A stretch of DNA of 6,474 bases from Bacillota bacterium (GTDB lineage Bacteria; Bacillota; Dethiobacteria; DTU022), in contig JAAZIG010000352.1 of assembly GCA_012510325.1 (NCBI GenBank), positions 1-6,474 on the forward strand. Direction: 5' to 3'. Made by a program: the position numbers and the translations under genes. Positions 1 to 5,587 of this stretch are shown one piece after another (position 1 is the first letter of the stretch; each line of letters opens with the position of its first letter). The notes beneath the pieces are model-generated. The model saw only the letters and a list, made by a program, of their open reading frames with translations. It searched no databases and was not told the origin of the DNA.

Positions 1-944
1 ATATCTTTTGTCTTCCTGAACTGGCGGAGCCGGTGGTACATAAATTCTCGCTGCTCCGCTGAAACGAGCAGCTCTGGAACGGCGCTCCGACCCAGCGGTA
101 TATAGGTAAAGTACCAGCCGAAAAGAGCCCCTTTCTCGATCATCAAATCGATGAATTCTTCGGAAGCGACCCCGCTGATATTTTTGCTGTGGTAACACGC
201 CGAGAAACCAAAACCGCAGCGCTGCGATTTCAACAGCTCCATAGCCCGAATCACTTTTTGATAGGTTCCCTTGCCCCGGCGCAGATCGGTTTCCTCCTCC
301 GATCCCTCAATGCTGATGGCCAGAACCAAATTCCCCACCCGGGCCAGCTCCCTGCAGAACGTTTCATCGATAAGAGTGCCATTGGTAAAAGATAAAAACA
401 TGCAGTCGTCATGTCTTTCCGCCAGCTTGATGAGCTCTTTTTTTCTCATCAGCGGCTCACCGCCGGAGTAGATGTACATATAGATCCCCAGCTCTTTCCC
501 TTCCCGAATGATCCGGTCCAGGGTTTCAAAGCTCAACGAGTCGCTTTTCTTGTATTCAGCGGCCCAGCAGCCGGCACATCTCAAATTGCAGGCTGCAGTC
601 GGATCCATGAGAACGGCCCACGGTATATTGATCTCATGTTCTTTCGCGATCTTGTTTTTGAGCGGAATTCCAACCAGCCCCGAATTCACAAAAAAGTTTA
701 TCAGCAGCTTCTTCTGAATATTAAGATCGATATCATCCACCGCCCTGGTGATCAGACGGAACCAGTTATTCTCAGTTTGGGAAAGCTCTTTAAAGCTCCT
801 GATAATCTTTTTATGCTCCGGCGTTACCGCAAACTTTTCCGCCCAGCCGAGCAGCTTGCTGTAATTCTGTAAAGGATCTTTTTCCAGATAACGGAGTCCC
901 TCCGTTATCGCCTTTGCTGCAATGATCTGTTTTATCGATCGCAT
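1..944 (-). CDS. Radical SAM protein, C-terminus cut by window edge
   Basis: The gene starts at the ATG at 944, preceded by AAGGAGG about eight bases upstream, and runs off the left edge after 314 codons with no stop. The radical SAM cluster motif is CNLRCAGC: Cys119, Cys123 and Cys126 would hold the [4Fe-4S] cluster that cleaves S-adenosylmethionine to a 5'-deoxyadenosyl radical. GGEP at 161-164 is the usual SAM-contact motif after the second strand, and an SIEG stretch lies at 211-214. About 110 residues of mainly helical, charged sequence precede the core, longer than in MoaA-like minimal enzymes. The missing C-terminus may hold a SPASM-type auxiliary cluster domain, but this cannot be seen. 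It lies 64 bases downstream of the TetR gene on the same strand and is probably cotranscribed with it. The family call is firm; substrate and pathway are unknown. Confidence 0.93.
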   Translation of the reverse strand, partial: MRSIKQIIAAKAITEGLRYLEKDPLQNYSKLLGWAEKFAVTPEHKKIIRSFKELSQTENNWFRLITRAVDDIDLNIQKKLLINFFVNSGLVGIPLKNKIAKEHEINIPWAVLMDPTAACNLRCAGCWAAEYKKSDSLSFETLDRIIREGKELGIYMYIYSGGEPLMRKKELIKLAERHDDCMFLSFTNGTLIDETFCRELARVGNLVLAISIEGSEEETDLRRGKGTYQKVIRAMELLKSQRCGFGFSACYHSKNISGVASEEFIDLMIEKGALFGWYFTYIPLGRSAVPELLVSAEQREFMYHRLRQFRKTKD

Positions 945-1008
945 CCGGAAAGCCTCCTTGTAAGGTTATTTTTCGTTTAGGATCTGGCGACACAGTTACC
1001 CGGTTTAA

Positions 1009-1605
1009 TCAGTATGCCTTGAGCCCATCGATGAGCAGATGTAAATTTTGCAGATGCCCTTTCAGTTCACCCGGCTCCATAAACGGCTGATATATCATCA
1101 GCGATTCCATAAGCGTCTCCAGGGTAAAAGCCATCCCCCCCATATTCTGAAGCGGCCCGATCTGATTGTTTTGGACACCTTCCTCCAGAAGATTGTGAAA
1201 TATATCCCGCACATCCAGCGACCTTTTGATCCCCCGGGGCAGCTCATAATTGTCCCGTTTCAGGATGAGCCAAAGTTCAACCAGCAAGGCTATTTCGCTA
1301 TCCCGGTCATGGCAGCGCAGCATGAATTTGGTGAAGATCCCCTTGATCTTTTCCACTACATCCAGCCGCCTGTCGTCCAGTATACTTTTGTATTCCGCCT
1401 CAAAGATCTCATTGATATGCTCTACTGCGTAAACAAAGATCTCCTCTTTGCTCTTAAAATACTGGTAGATAGTGGTCCGGCCGATCGCACATCTTTCCGC
1501 GATCTCGGCAAATGTAGCGCGATGATACCCCCTTTTTACAAAAACATGCACCGCTTCAGCCATAATCCGCTGCTTCATCTTTTCGACATCGACTATTTTG
1601 GGCAT
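1009..1605 (-). CDS. TetR/AcrR-family transcriptional regulator
   Basis: A 198-residue protein of normal TetR length. Residues 11-60 form the DNA-binding domain, with the helix-turn-helix at about 31-50 and the family-typical ending TTIYQYFKSKEEIF. The C-terminal helical part (about 65-198) would be the ligand-binding and dimer domain; its inducer cannot be predicted. I chose the ATG at 1605 because AAAGGAGG lies just upstream; a longer open frame to 1740 would read through the promoter and operators and its extra 45 residues do not look like this family. TetR proteins normally repress their own promoter and neighbours, and here a 16-bp dyad and a related site flank the promoter. The radical SAM gene follows in the same direction, so it is the likely regulated target. 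The regulated signal is unknown. Confidence 0.93.
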   Translation of the reverse strand: MPKIVDVEKMKQRIMAEAVHVFVKRGYHRATFAEIAERCAIGRTTIYQYFKSKEEIFVYAVEHINEIFEAEYKSILDDRRLDVVEKIKGIFTKFMLRCHDRDSEIALLVELWLILKRDNYELPRGIKRSLDVRDIFHNLLEEGVQNNQIGPLQNMGGMAFTLETLMESLMIYQPFMEPGELKGHLQNLHLLIDGLKAY

Positions 1606-1619
1606 CTGACCCTCCTTTG

Positions 1620-1635
1620 TCGACAGCACTGTCGA
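1620..1635. promoter_or_regulatory. Operator-like 16-bp palindrome before tetR
   Basis: TCGACAGCACTGTCGA has perfect 7-bp arms around a 2-bp centre. It covers the predicted transcription start and lies just before the ribosome binding site, a typical place for an autorepressor to act. TetR proteins bind such short dyads as dimers. Binding by the adjacent regulator is inferred from position. Confidence 0.65.
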
Positions 1636-1639
1636 TATA

Positions 1640-1668
1640 AACATATAACAAATCGTCTCTATTGTCAA
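1640..1668 (-). promoter_or_regulatory. Sigma-A-like promoter of the TetR-radical SAM operon
   Basis: On the minus strand a perfect -35 TTGACA (1663-1668) is followed, after 17 bases, by a -10 candidate TATGTT (1640-1645). Transcription would start near 1633, inside the 16-bp dyad, and give a leader of about 30 bases including the AAAGGAGG site. The -10 matches the consensus at four of six positions, so the -35 and spacing carry most of the call. Confidence 0.65.
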
Positions 1669-1676
1669 TGCTGTCA
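1663..1676. promoter_or_regulatory. Second, imperfect operator-like site over the -35
   Basis: The core GTCAATGCTGTC matches GACAGTGCTGTC of the downstream dyad at 10 of 12 positions when both are read in the same direction. It overlaps the -35 hexamer, so occupancy would block polymerase. The centres of the two sites are about 42 bp apart, close to four helical turns, which would place two bound dimers on the same face. Confidence 0.5.
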
Positions 1677-1785
1677 GTAAGTTTGCCGCTATCTCCGGTT
1701 GTTTGCAGGGAAGAAGCAATTGGGAAAACCGAACGATCATTCACCCACCTGCAAAGATAAACTATCCCTAAAATAAACGCGGGCT

Positions 1786-1807
1786 AGCGCTCCCCGGGAT
1801 CAGCGCT
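1786..1807 (-). terminator. Weak hairpin after the beta-lactamase-like gene
   Basis: AGCGCT is repeated at 1786-1791 and 1802-1807; being self-complementary it forms a 6-bp stem with a 10-base loop just past the stop codon at 1817. On the minus strand a T-rich but interrupted tract (TTTATTTTA) follows after about eight bases. This is short of a classical intrinsic terminator. The rest of 1606-1816 holds the tetR promoter region and nothing else I can support. Confidence 0.3.
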
Positions 1808-1816
1808 TCGGCGTTG

Positions 1817-2851
1817 TCATTTTAGTAGCAGCAGATTTTCGACGATGAGCAGGGCCAGCTCCCCGATAAAGTCAACCGCTTCCTCCGGAGCAGCCGGGTC
1901 AAGCACAGCTATCGTCAGGGCCAGCGGCGCCCTGTCGGGAAAGTAAAGCAAAGCCATATCCCCGATAAAACCGCTGTCTGTGCCGACCTTGTTCGCCACA
2001 TCGGCCAAACCGCCGAGGTAGCGCCCAATTCGCTGATCTTCTGTCCGCAACATCATCCGAAGCCCTTTTTCCTGCAGCTCTTCTGAAAATAGTTCTGCGT
2101 TTTCAAGAGCGATCAGCGCTCTGTTCAACTCGAAGGCGGTCGCCTCATTGAGAGGCAGCGAGGAGTGATGATCGTACATCTTGCGGGTAAAGGCAGTTCT
2201 TTTCAGCTCGAGCTTTTGGGCGGTGGCAGAGATTCTACGAGGACCGATCCGGTCAAACAGGATATTGGTGGCAACATTATCGCTTAAGCTGACCATCAGC
2301 CCAAGCAGCTCTTCAACGCTATAAACAGCGCCCGTTTCCGCAAACTGCAGCGTGCCGGCACCGGCCACGGGAGTTTCACCGACATATTTATCCCCTTCTG
2401 TGAGGAGATGGGTGTCAGACATAGACAGGCCGCCCCCTTCAACCTCTTCCAGGACGGCCAGCAACAGCAGCGTTTTGATCATGCTGGCGGGATTGAAGGT
2501 TTCATGCGCCCCGATTTTGATCTGCGCTCCGGTGGAAAAATCGTACAAACTTAGCTTTACCGCAACAGAGCGCTCTGCAATCCTGCTCTTCAGCTGCTCA
2601 TACAAAGCGGTTAGGCTCGCCGGAGCTTTTCCTGACTTACCCGAAGCGGCATTATCCGGCGAGGCCGCCGCCCGCCTCCCTTCGCGAACAGCTGGATCGA
2701 CGGGACAATCACCGGCAGTACTTTCATCTGGAGTTGACTGCAAAAGTGTTTCCGGCAGGTGCCGGGTGAACGGGGCTGCCTTGCCGGCCAGATAAAGCAC
2801 AGCGGCAATACAGCCGATCATAAGCAGCGTTAGGGGCAGAGCTCTTTTCAT
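1817..2851 (-). CDS. Membrane-anchored class A beta-lactamase-fold serine hydrolase
   Basis: Numbered from the ATG at 2851 (344 residues). Residues 4-22 form a hydrophobic segment after MKR, acting as signal anchor or signal peptide; a Cys at 14 sits inside it and is a poor lipobox. A Pro/Ala/Ser-rich linker (about 24-80) leads to the catalytic domain. SMIK at 123-126 is the SxxK motif with nucleophile Ser123, SDN at 190-192 the second motif, and KVGT at 288-291 replaces KTG. The omega-loop motif ExxLN reads SLPLN at 231-235, so the general base Glu166 of class A enzymes is Ser. An efficient beta-lactamase is therefore unlikely; a penicillin-binding protein, esterase or peptidase role outside the membrane is possible. 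The ATG has GGAGGAG 11 bases upstream; a TTG at 2911 in frame lacks a clear site. No regulator of beta-lactam response is nearby. Confidence 0.88.
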   Translation of the reverse strand: MKRALPLTLLMIGCIAAVLYLAGKAAPFTRHLPETLLQSTPDESTAGDCPVDPAVREGRRAAASPDNAASGKSGKAPASLTALYEQLKSRIAERSVAVKLSLYDFSTGAQIKIGAHETFNPASMIKTLLLLAVLEEVEGGGLSMSDTHLLTEGDKYVGETPVAGAGTLQFAETGAVYSVEELLGLMVSLSDNVATNILFDRIGPRRISATAQKLELKRTAFTRKMYDHHSSLPLNEATAFELNRALIALENAELFSEELQEKGLRMMLRTEDQRIGRYLGGLADVANKVGTDSGFIGDMALLYFPDRAPLALTIAVLDPAAPEEAVDFIGELALLIVENLLLLK

Positions 2852-2951
2852 CCGGGCAGGCGCTCCTCCAAAGCAAGTTCGGCTCTTTAGAAGCTTTTCC
2901 CCTGAAAGCAAATCTATGCCGGCAGCCCTGTTTTACAGTAAATAAGTTTTA

Positions 2952-3761
2952 CTAACCCGCCCTTTTCTGGAAGATCAGCAGATATTCATGGACCTTGTTC
3001 ACTCGAAAGACATAAGGATAGCCGAGGGGACGTAAATTGTTGTACTCTTTTCCGCGGTCCCAGATGATGATATCGTCAAGCGTATAGCCGCGCCCGACCA
3101 GCTCTCGGGAGAGATCTAGATGCAGGGGGAAAAAATCCGCCCTCTTCCGCAGATCCATTACATTTAACACCAGATAACCGCTGTTGACAAGGAGCGCGTA
3201 GACATCCTCAAAGATCGCACCCAGAGTCCCGATGAATTCTTCATAACGATCAATGTTGCTCAGATCTTTTCCGAGATCACCGTAGTTGCGTCTCTCTTTG
3301 TAATCTGCAGTCCTTTTTTCGTTGAGAATGTTCCAATACGGCGGAGAGGTCACACAAAGATGAACCGTATTCTCCCGGAGATGTCCCTTTATATTCCTGG
3401 CATCATCGCACACCAGCACCGGTTCATCAGCGATCTCCGCAGCCTCTAAGTCCGGTTTTTGCCGAGCAATCCGCTCCCGGGCCAGCGCGGTATAATCCGC
3501 CGACAGTTCCAGCCCGAAAGAGCGCCTGCCGGTATCGCGAGCCGCCATAAGGGTGCTTCCCGAGCCGGCGAAAGGATCGAGCACCAGATCGCCCCGGTTG
3601 GTGAACGCCCTGATGAGCCGGCGGACAAGGCTTCTGGGAAAGAGAGCGGGGTGACCGAGCGATCTTTCCTCTTTATCCTTTTCAATATCGCTCCACACAC
3701 TGATGGAATACCTGGTCCAGGTCCTGCCATCAAGCTCACTCTTTTTTTTGGGTTTGCTCAT
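2952..3761 (-). CDS. SAM-dependent DNA methyltransferase, N4-cytosine/N6-adenine type, apparently solitary
   Basis: Numbered from the ATG at 3761 (269 residues). DPFAGSGST at about 62-70 is motif I, which binds S-adenosylmethionine, and TSPPYW at 138-143 is the catalytic motif IV of amino-methyltransferases; the SPPYW form is most common in N4-cytosine enzymes, but N6-adenine is not excluded. Motif I precedes motif IV with only about 70 residues between, so any target-recognition region must be small or lie after motif IV. A Lys-rich start and a VHEYLLIFQK ending complete a normal-length protein. I chose 3761 because GGGGGG lies seven bases upstream; an in-frame ATG at 3776 is also possible but would be almost leaderless. 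No restriction endonuclease gene is visible on either side, so this looks like an orphan methylase; its target site is unknown. Confidence 0.9.
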   Translation of the reverse strand: MSKPKKKSELDGRTWTRYSISVWSDIEKDKEERSLGHPALFPRSLVRRLIRAFTNRGDLVLDPFAGSGSTLMAARDTGRRSFGLELSADYTALARERIARQKPDLEAAEIADEPVLVCDDARNIKGHLRENTVHLCVTSPPYWNILNEKRTADYKERRNYGDLGKDLSNIDRYEEFIGTLGAIFEDVYALLVNSGYLVLNVMDLRKRADFFPLHLDLSRELVGRGYTLDDIIIWDRGKEYNNLRPLGYPYVFRVNKVHEYLLIFQKRAG

Positions 3762-3784
3762 CCTTAATCCCCCCATTACTGCAA

Positions 3785-3793
3785 ATTATACCA
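3785..3793 (-). promoter_or_regulatory. Extended -10 promoter of the methyltransferase
   Basis: On the minus strand TGG precedes a perfect TATAAT, giving the extended -10 form TGnTATAAT. No good -35 hexamer is present at the usual distance, which fits extended -10 promoters. Transcription should begin near 3777-3779, leaving about 16 bases before the ATG at 3761 and almost none before the ATG at 3776. Confidence 0.7.
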
Positions 3794-3799
3794 TACGGC

Positions 3800-3827
3800 A
3801 GCGGCTTTTCCGGAATACACAGCCGCT
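3800..3827. promoter_or_regulatory. Inverted repeat over the -35 region of the methyltransferase
   Basis: AGCGGCT (3800-3806) and AGCCGCT (3821-3827) are perfect 7-bp arms; the 14-base centre holds an 8-bp palindrome TTCCGGAA (3808-3815). The dyad covers where the -35 would lie, so it could be a repressor or activator site. It could also fold as RNA, but no transcript across it is evident and no T tract follows. Confidence 0.4.
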
Positions 3828-3972
3828 TCAAAGGGACCTTTGCACCGCCGCTCGGGGGATCGCAGAGCGCTGTTTGTCGGCGGTTGGGTCACTCCAAACT
3901 GGAATAAGGTAATTTGAGATGCCATTTCCACCGGTCTGCTGGACCTCATTGGCATGCGCCCCGGACCGCTCT
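3828..3972. other. Intergenic stretch without a supported gene
   Basis: This lies between the divergent methyltransferase and tRNA promoters. Open frames cross it on both strands but none has a convincing ribosome binding site or a recognisable product. The only structure seen is a 7-bp inverted repeat, ACCGCCG (3844-3850) with CGGCGGT (3878-3884), separated by 27 bases. Confidence 0.5.
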
Positions 3973-3973
3973 A

Positions 3974-4038
3974 CGGGCCGCAGCACAGGTTTTAGCTGCT
4001 TGACTTTTTCAAGAGAGTGCCTTAGTATAATGTTGTCG
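3974..4038 (+). pseudogene. Probable decayed copy of the 5' half of tRNA-Pro
   Basis: This stretch aligns with the intact tRNA that follows. ACGGGCCGCAGCACAG (3973-3988) matches the tRNA start ACGGGGCGTGGCGCAG (4061-4076) at 12 of 16 positions without gaps. TAGC, then GCTTGACT (3998-4005) and TCAAGAG (4009-4015) are exact and collinear with the D-stem and anticodon arm, with the GGGGG of the anticodon loop replaced by TTT. By hand about 33 of 47 columns agree up to 4015. After this the resemblance fades, ending with a shared TGTCG at 4034-4038; the acceptor 3' strand and CCA are absent. It cannot fold as a working tRNA. The promoter of the intact tRNA lies inside it. Confidence 0.45.
4000..4031 (+). 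promoter_or_regulatory. Promoter of the tRNA-Pro gene
   Basis: TATAAT at 4026-4031 is a perfect -10, placing the start near 4038 and a leader of about 24 bases before the tRNA. The best -35 is TTGACT at 4000-4005, but the spacer is 20 bases, longer than the usual 17, so the -35 contact is uncertain. The -35 candidate lies in the stretch that resembles the tRNA anticodon arm. Confidence 0.6.
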
Positions 4039-4061
4039 TTAAAGGAAAATTTGCAGGACAA

Positions 4062-4138
4062 CGGGGCGTGGCGCAGTTTGGTAGCGCGCTTGACTGGGGG
4101 TCAAGAGGTCGCAGGTTCAAATCCTGTCGCTCCGACCA
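4062..4138 (+). tRNA. tRNA-Pro, anticodon GGG
   Basis: A complete 77-base cloverleaf can be folded by hand. The acceptor stem pairs CGGGGCG (4062-4068) with CGCTCCG (4128-4134), with one G-T pair. The D stem is GCGC/GCGC. The anticodon arm is CTTGA (4089-4093) with TCAAG (4101-4105), and the loop CTGGGGG gives anticodon GGG (4096-4098), reading proline codons CCC and CCU. The T arm is GCAGG, loop TTCAAAT, CCTGT, and the 3' end is A plus an encoded CCA (4136-4138). The gene is intact even though an integrase lies immediately downstream, as expected when an element rebuilds the 3' end of the tRNA it enters. Confidence 0.97.
4111..4138 (+). other. Candidate attachment site (3' end of tRNA-Pro)
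   Basis: Tyrosine recombinases of integrative elements often recombine within the T arm and acceptor end of a tRNA gene, leaving a direct repeat of that segment at the far end of the element. Here the integrase stop codon is 158 bases past the CCA and the gene faces the tRNA. I see no second copy of this segment within the window, so the other end must lie to the right. Exact core limits are unknown. Confidence 0.5.
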
Positions 4139-4141
4139 AAA

Positions 4142-4165
4142 GAAACCTTGATTCTTAGCGGTTTC
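4142..4165 (+). repeat. Short inverted repeat after tRNA-Pro
   Basis: GAAACC (4142-4147) and GGTTTC (4160-4165) can pair as a 6-bp stem with a 12-base loop, four bases past the tRNA. It might help end or process the tRNA transcript, but no T tract follows. It is short enough to occur by chance. Confidence 0.3.
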
Positions 4166-4209
4166 CAAAGTTTCTGCCTAAACCTTAAAACACGGAAAAA
4201 CGTCTTTTG

Positions 4210-4227
4210 ACACACTACGTACACACT
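4210..4227. repeat. Direct repeat ACACACT, 11 bases apart, between tRNA and integrase
   Basis: ACACACT occurs at 4210-4216 and 4221-4227, separated by ACGT, so the copies lie one helical turn apart. Tyrosine recombinases bind short direct repeats (arm sites) near the core through their N-terminal domain. The position between the likely core and the integrase gene fits this, but the assignment is inference. Confidence 0.4.
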
Positions 4228-4246
4228 GGCAGGGCAGAAAGCAAAT

Positions 4247-4279
4247 AGGCCCGGGAAAGCTCAACACTCTCCCGGGCCT
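4247..4279 (-). terminator. Strong hairpin downstream of the integrase
   Basis: AGGCCCGGGA (4247-4256) and TCCCGGGCCT (4270-4279) form a perfect 10-bp GC-rich stem with a 13-base loop, 17 bases past the integrase stop. Read on the minus strand it is followed by a weak T run (ATTTGC). It should end or at least pause integrase-operon transcription before it reaches the tRNA, and since the stem is symmetric it could also stop tRNA read-through from the other side. Confidence 0.6.
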
Positions 4280-4280
4280 T

Positions 4281-4300
4281 ATAACCCTGAAAGGGGTTAT
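4281..4300 (-). terminator. Second hairpin overlapping the integrase stop codon
   Basis: ATAACCC (4281-4287) pairs with GGGTTAT (4294-4300), with an extra T-G pair closing a four-base loop. The arm includes the TAA stop at 4297-4299 and lies one base from the stronger GC hairpin, so the two form a tandem pair at the 3' end of the integrase message. It may protect the RNA end or add to termination. Confidence 0.45.
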
Positions 4301-5502
4301 TGCTCAAGAAGGGAAGCAAGCAGGTCTCCAACCTTATCAGCTGCTTCCCTTCTCATTTTGGCAGTAACGCTGCTGTAAACGTCCATCGTAAAGGCCGCGC
4401 TATGGTGCCCCAGGGTCTCCTGGATCGTTTTCACGTCAACACCCTGCTCCAGGGCTATGGTGGCGAAGGTGTGCCGCAGGCCGTGAAAGGTAACGTCCAG
4501 TCCGGCATTCTTGACCAAGCGCTCAAACACCCTGGTGAACGCCCTGGGACAAATAGGTTCACCCAACTCATTCGCGAACACCAGGTCCAGTCCTTTTTCA
4601 TCGTAAGCACCGCCAGCCATCAGCCGGCATTCGGCCTGCTTCTTCCTGTGGTCCTTAAGGATCTGCATCACTGTAGGGGCCAGATTGATCACCCGGTTAG
4701 ATAGCTTTGTCTTCGGCTCCTGGAGCACCAGGCCCTGACCGCTCACCCTGACCAGGCCCTGCTTGACGGTTAGCTGGCCAGCCTCGAGGTCAAGGTCCTG
4801 CCACCGCAAGCCCAGCAGCTCCCCACGTCTCATACCGGTGTTGAGCGCCAGGAAAAAGATCGGGAAGTGTTTTGAGTCTTTAGCCGAAGCCAAGAAGATT
4901 GCCGCTTCGGCAGCGCTTAGGTATTTAATTTCGGGCTTCTCCTGTTTCGGCAACTTTACCGCATCAGCCGGGTTGAGTGTGATCATAGCTTCCCTTCTGG
5001 CCTGTTCCAGGGCCGAGTGAATAACGGTATGGATATACTTGATGCTTTTAGGAGACAGGCCACCAGGCTTGCCGTCCAGGCGGCCGCCCTGTAGCTTATC
5101 GTTGTAAAGCCTTTGGATATGCGCCGTTTGTAGCTGGGGCAGCCGTAGGTGGCCCAGGGCCGGGATAATGTGACCATCCACTTGGTAACGGTAGCTTTCC
5201 CAGGTGGTAGGCCGTATGGACGGCTTCATGTAGTCGTTTAGCCAAGTTGTTAACCATTCGGCCACGGTTAGGTTAGCTGGCTCTCGATAGGTTCCGGCTG
5301 CCACCTGAGGCATTATCTCCACCAGCTTCTGCTGGACCTCCTTCCGGGTCCTACCGTAGAAGTATTTTCTTTTCGGCCTGCCGGTCTCGGGATCGTAACC
5401 AATCTGAATGCTTCCCTGCCAGCGTCCATCCTTGCGCTGCGTTATGCTTCCCTCACCGGCTCCGCGCCGGCGTTTCTTTTTGCCCCTGTTTTCCTTCGCC
5501 AT
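4297..5502 (-). CDS. Tyrosine recombinase / phage-type integrase
   Basis: A 401-residue protein, normal for Gram-positive phage and conjugative-element integrases. An N-terminal basic stretch and arm-binding domain (about 1-70, with GSITQRKDGRW near 19-29) is followed by a core-binding domain (about 78-180) and the catalytic domain (about 195-385). The catalytic set is complete: Arg225 in NTGMRRGELL, Lys264 in EPKTKLSNR, HGLRH at 340-344 giving His340 and Arg343, His366 in LGHH, and the nucleophile Tyr376 in MDVYSS. It would catalyse site-specific integration and excision through a 3'-phosphotyrosine intermediate. I chose the ATG at 5502, with AAAAGGAGG eight bases upstream; an in-frame GTG at 5511 touches that site. 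It points toward tRNA-Pro, the probable target. No recognisable excisionase is next to it, though the 71-residue protein upstream could play that part. Confidence 0.96.
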   Translation of the reverse strand: MAKENRGKKKRRRGAGEGSITQRKDGRWQGSIQIGYDPETGRPKRKYFYGRTRKEVQQKLVEIMPQVAAGTYREPANLTVAEWLTTWLNDYMKPSIRPTTWESYRYQVDGHIIPALGHLRLPQLQTAHIQRLYNDKLQGGRLDGKPGGLSPKSIKYIHTVIHSALEQARREAMITLNPADAVKLPKQEKPEIKYLSAAEAAIFLASAKDSKHFPIFFLALNTGMRRGELLGLRWQDLDLEAGQLTVKQGLVRVSGQGLVLQEPKTKLSNRVINLAPTVMQILKDHRKKQAECRLMAGGAYDEKGLDLVFANELGEPICPRAFTRVFERLVKNAGLDVTFHGLRHTFATIALEQGVDVKTIQETLGHHSAAFTMDVYSSVTAKMRREAADKVGDLLASLLEQ

Positions 5503-5549
5503 CAATAGCACCTCCTTTTATTCTCTAACTATTTCTAACCGAAACACAA

Positions 5550-5581
5550 CATTGCAACACCTGCAATGACGACTGCAACGA
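5550..5581. promoter_or_regulatory. Dyad with repeated TGCAA upstream of the integrase
   Basis: CATTGCA (5550-5556) and TGCAATG (5562-5568) are perfect 7-bp arms around five bases. TGCAA occurs three times in 26 bases (5553, 5562, 5574), and CTGCAAYGA twice, 12 bases apart (5561-5569 and 5573-5581). The site lies about 50 bases before the integrase start, where a repressor or excisionase might control it. I see no clear -10 for a separate integrase promoter. Confidence 0.4.
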
Positions 5582-5587
5582 AAAATA

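Noticed and set aside
411..872. 153-codon plus-strand open frame
   Set aside because: It lies fully opposite the radical SAM gene, whose motifs and ribosome site make the minus strand the coding one.
1048..1680. 210-codon open frame on the plus strand opposite tetR
   Set aside because: It is antisense to a clear TetR gene, has no recognisable domain, and crosses the tetR promoter and operators.
1606..1740. N-terminal extension of the TetR frame
   Set aside because: It reads through the -35, -10 and both operators, while the ATG at 1605 has a strong ribosome site and the expected family start.
2352..2795. 147-codon plus-strand open frame
   Set aside because: It is the shadow of the GC-rich linker and catalytic region of the beta-lactamase-like gene and resembles no protein family.
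3844..3884. ACCGCCG/CGGCGGT inverted repeat as a terminator or riboswitch
   Set aside because: The loop is 27 bases, no T tract follows, and no gene on either strand ends here.
3828..4061. 77-codon minus-strand open frame between methyltransferase and tRNA
   Set aside because: No convincing ribosome site or domain; it covers the tRNA promoter and the tRNA-like relic on the other strand.
3919..4158. 79-codon plus-strand open frame
   Set aside because: Its end is a translation of the tRNA-Pro gene, a well-known source of false protein predictions.
4139..4296. Possible CRISPR or repeat array between tRNA and integrase
   Set aside because: Only one 7-base direct repeat pair is present, with no regular repeat-spacer pattern.
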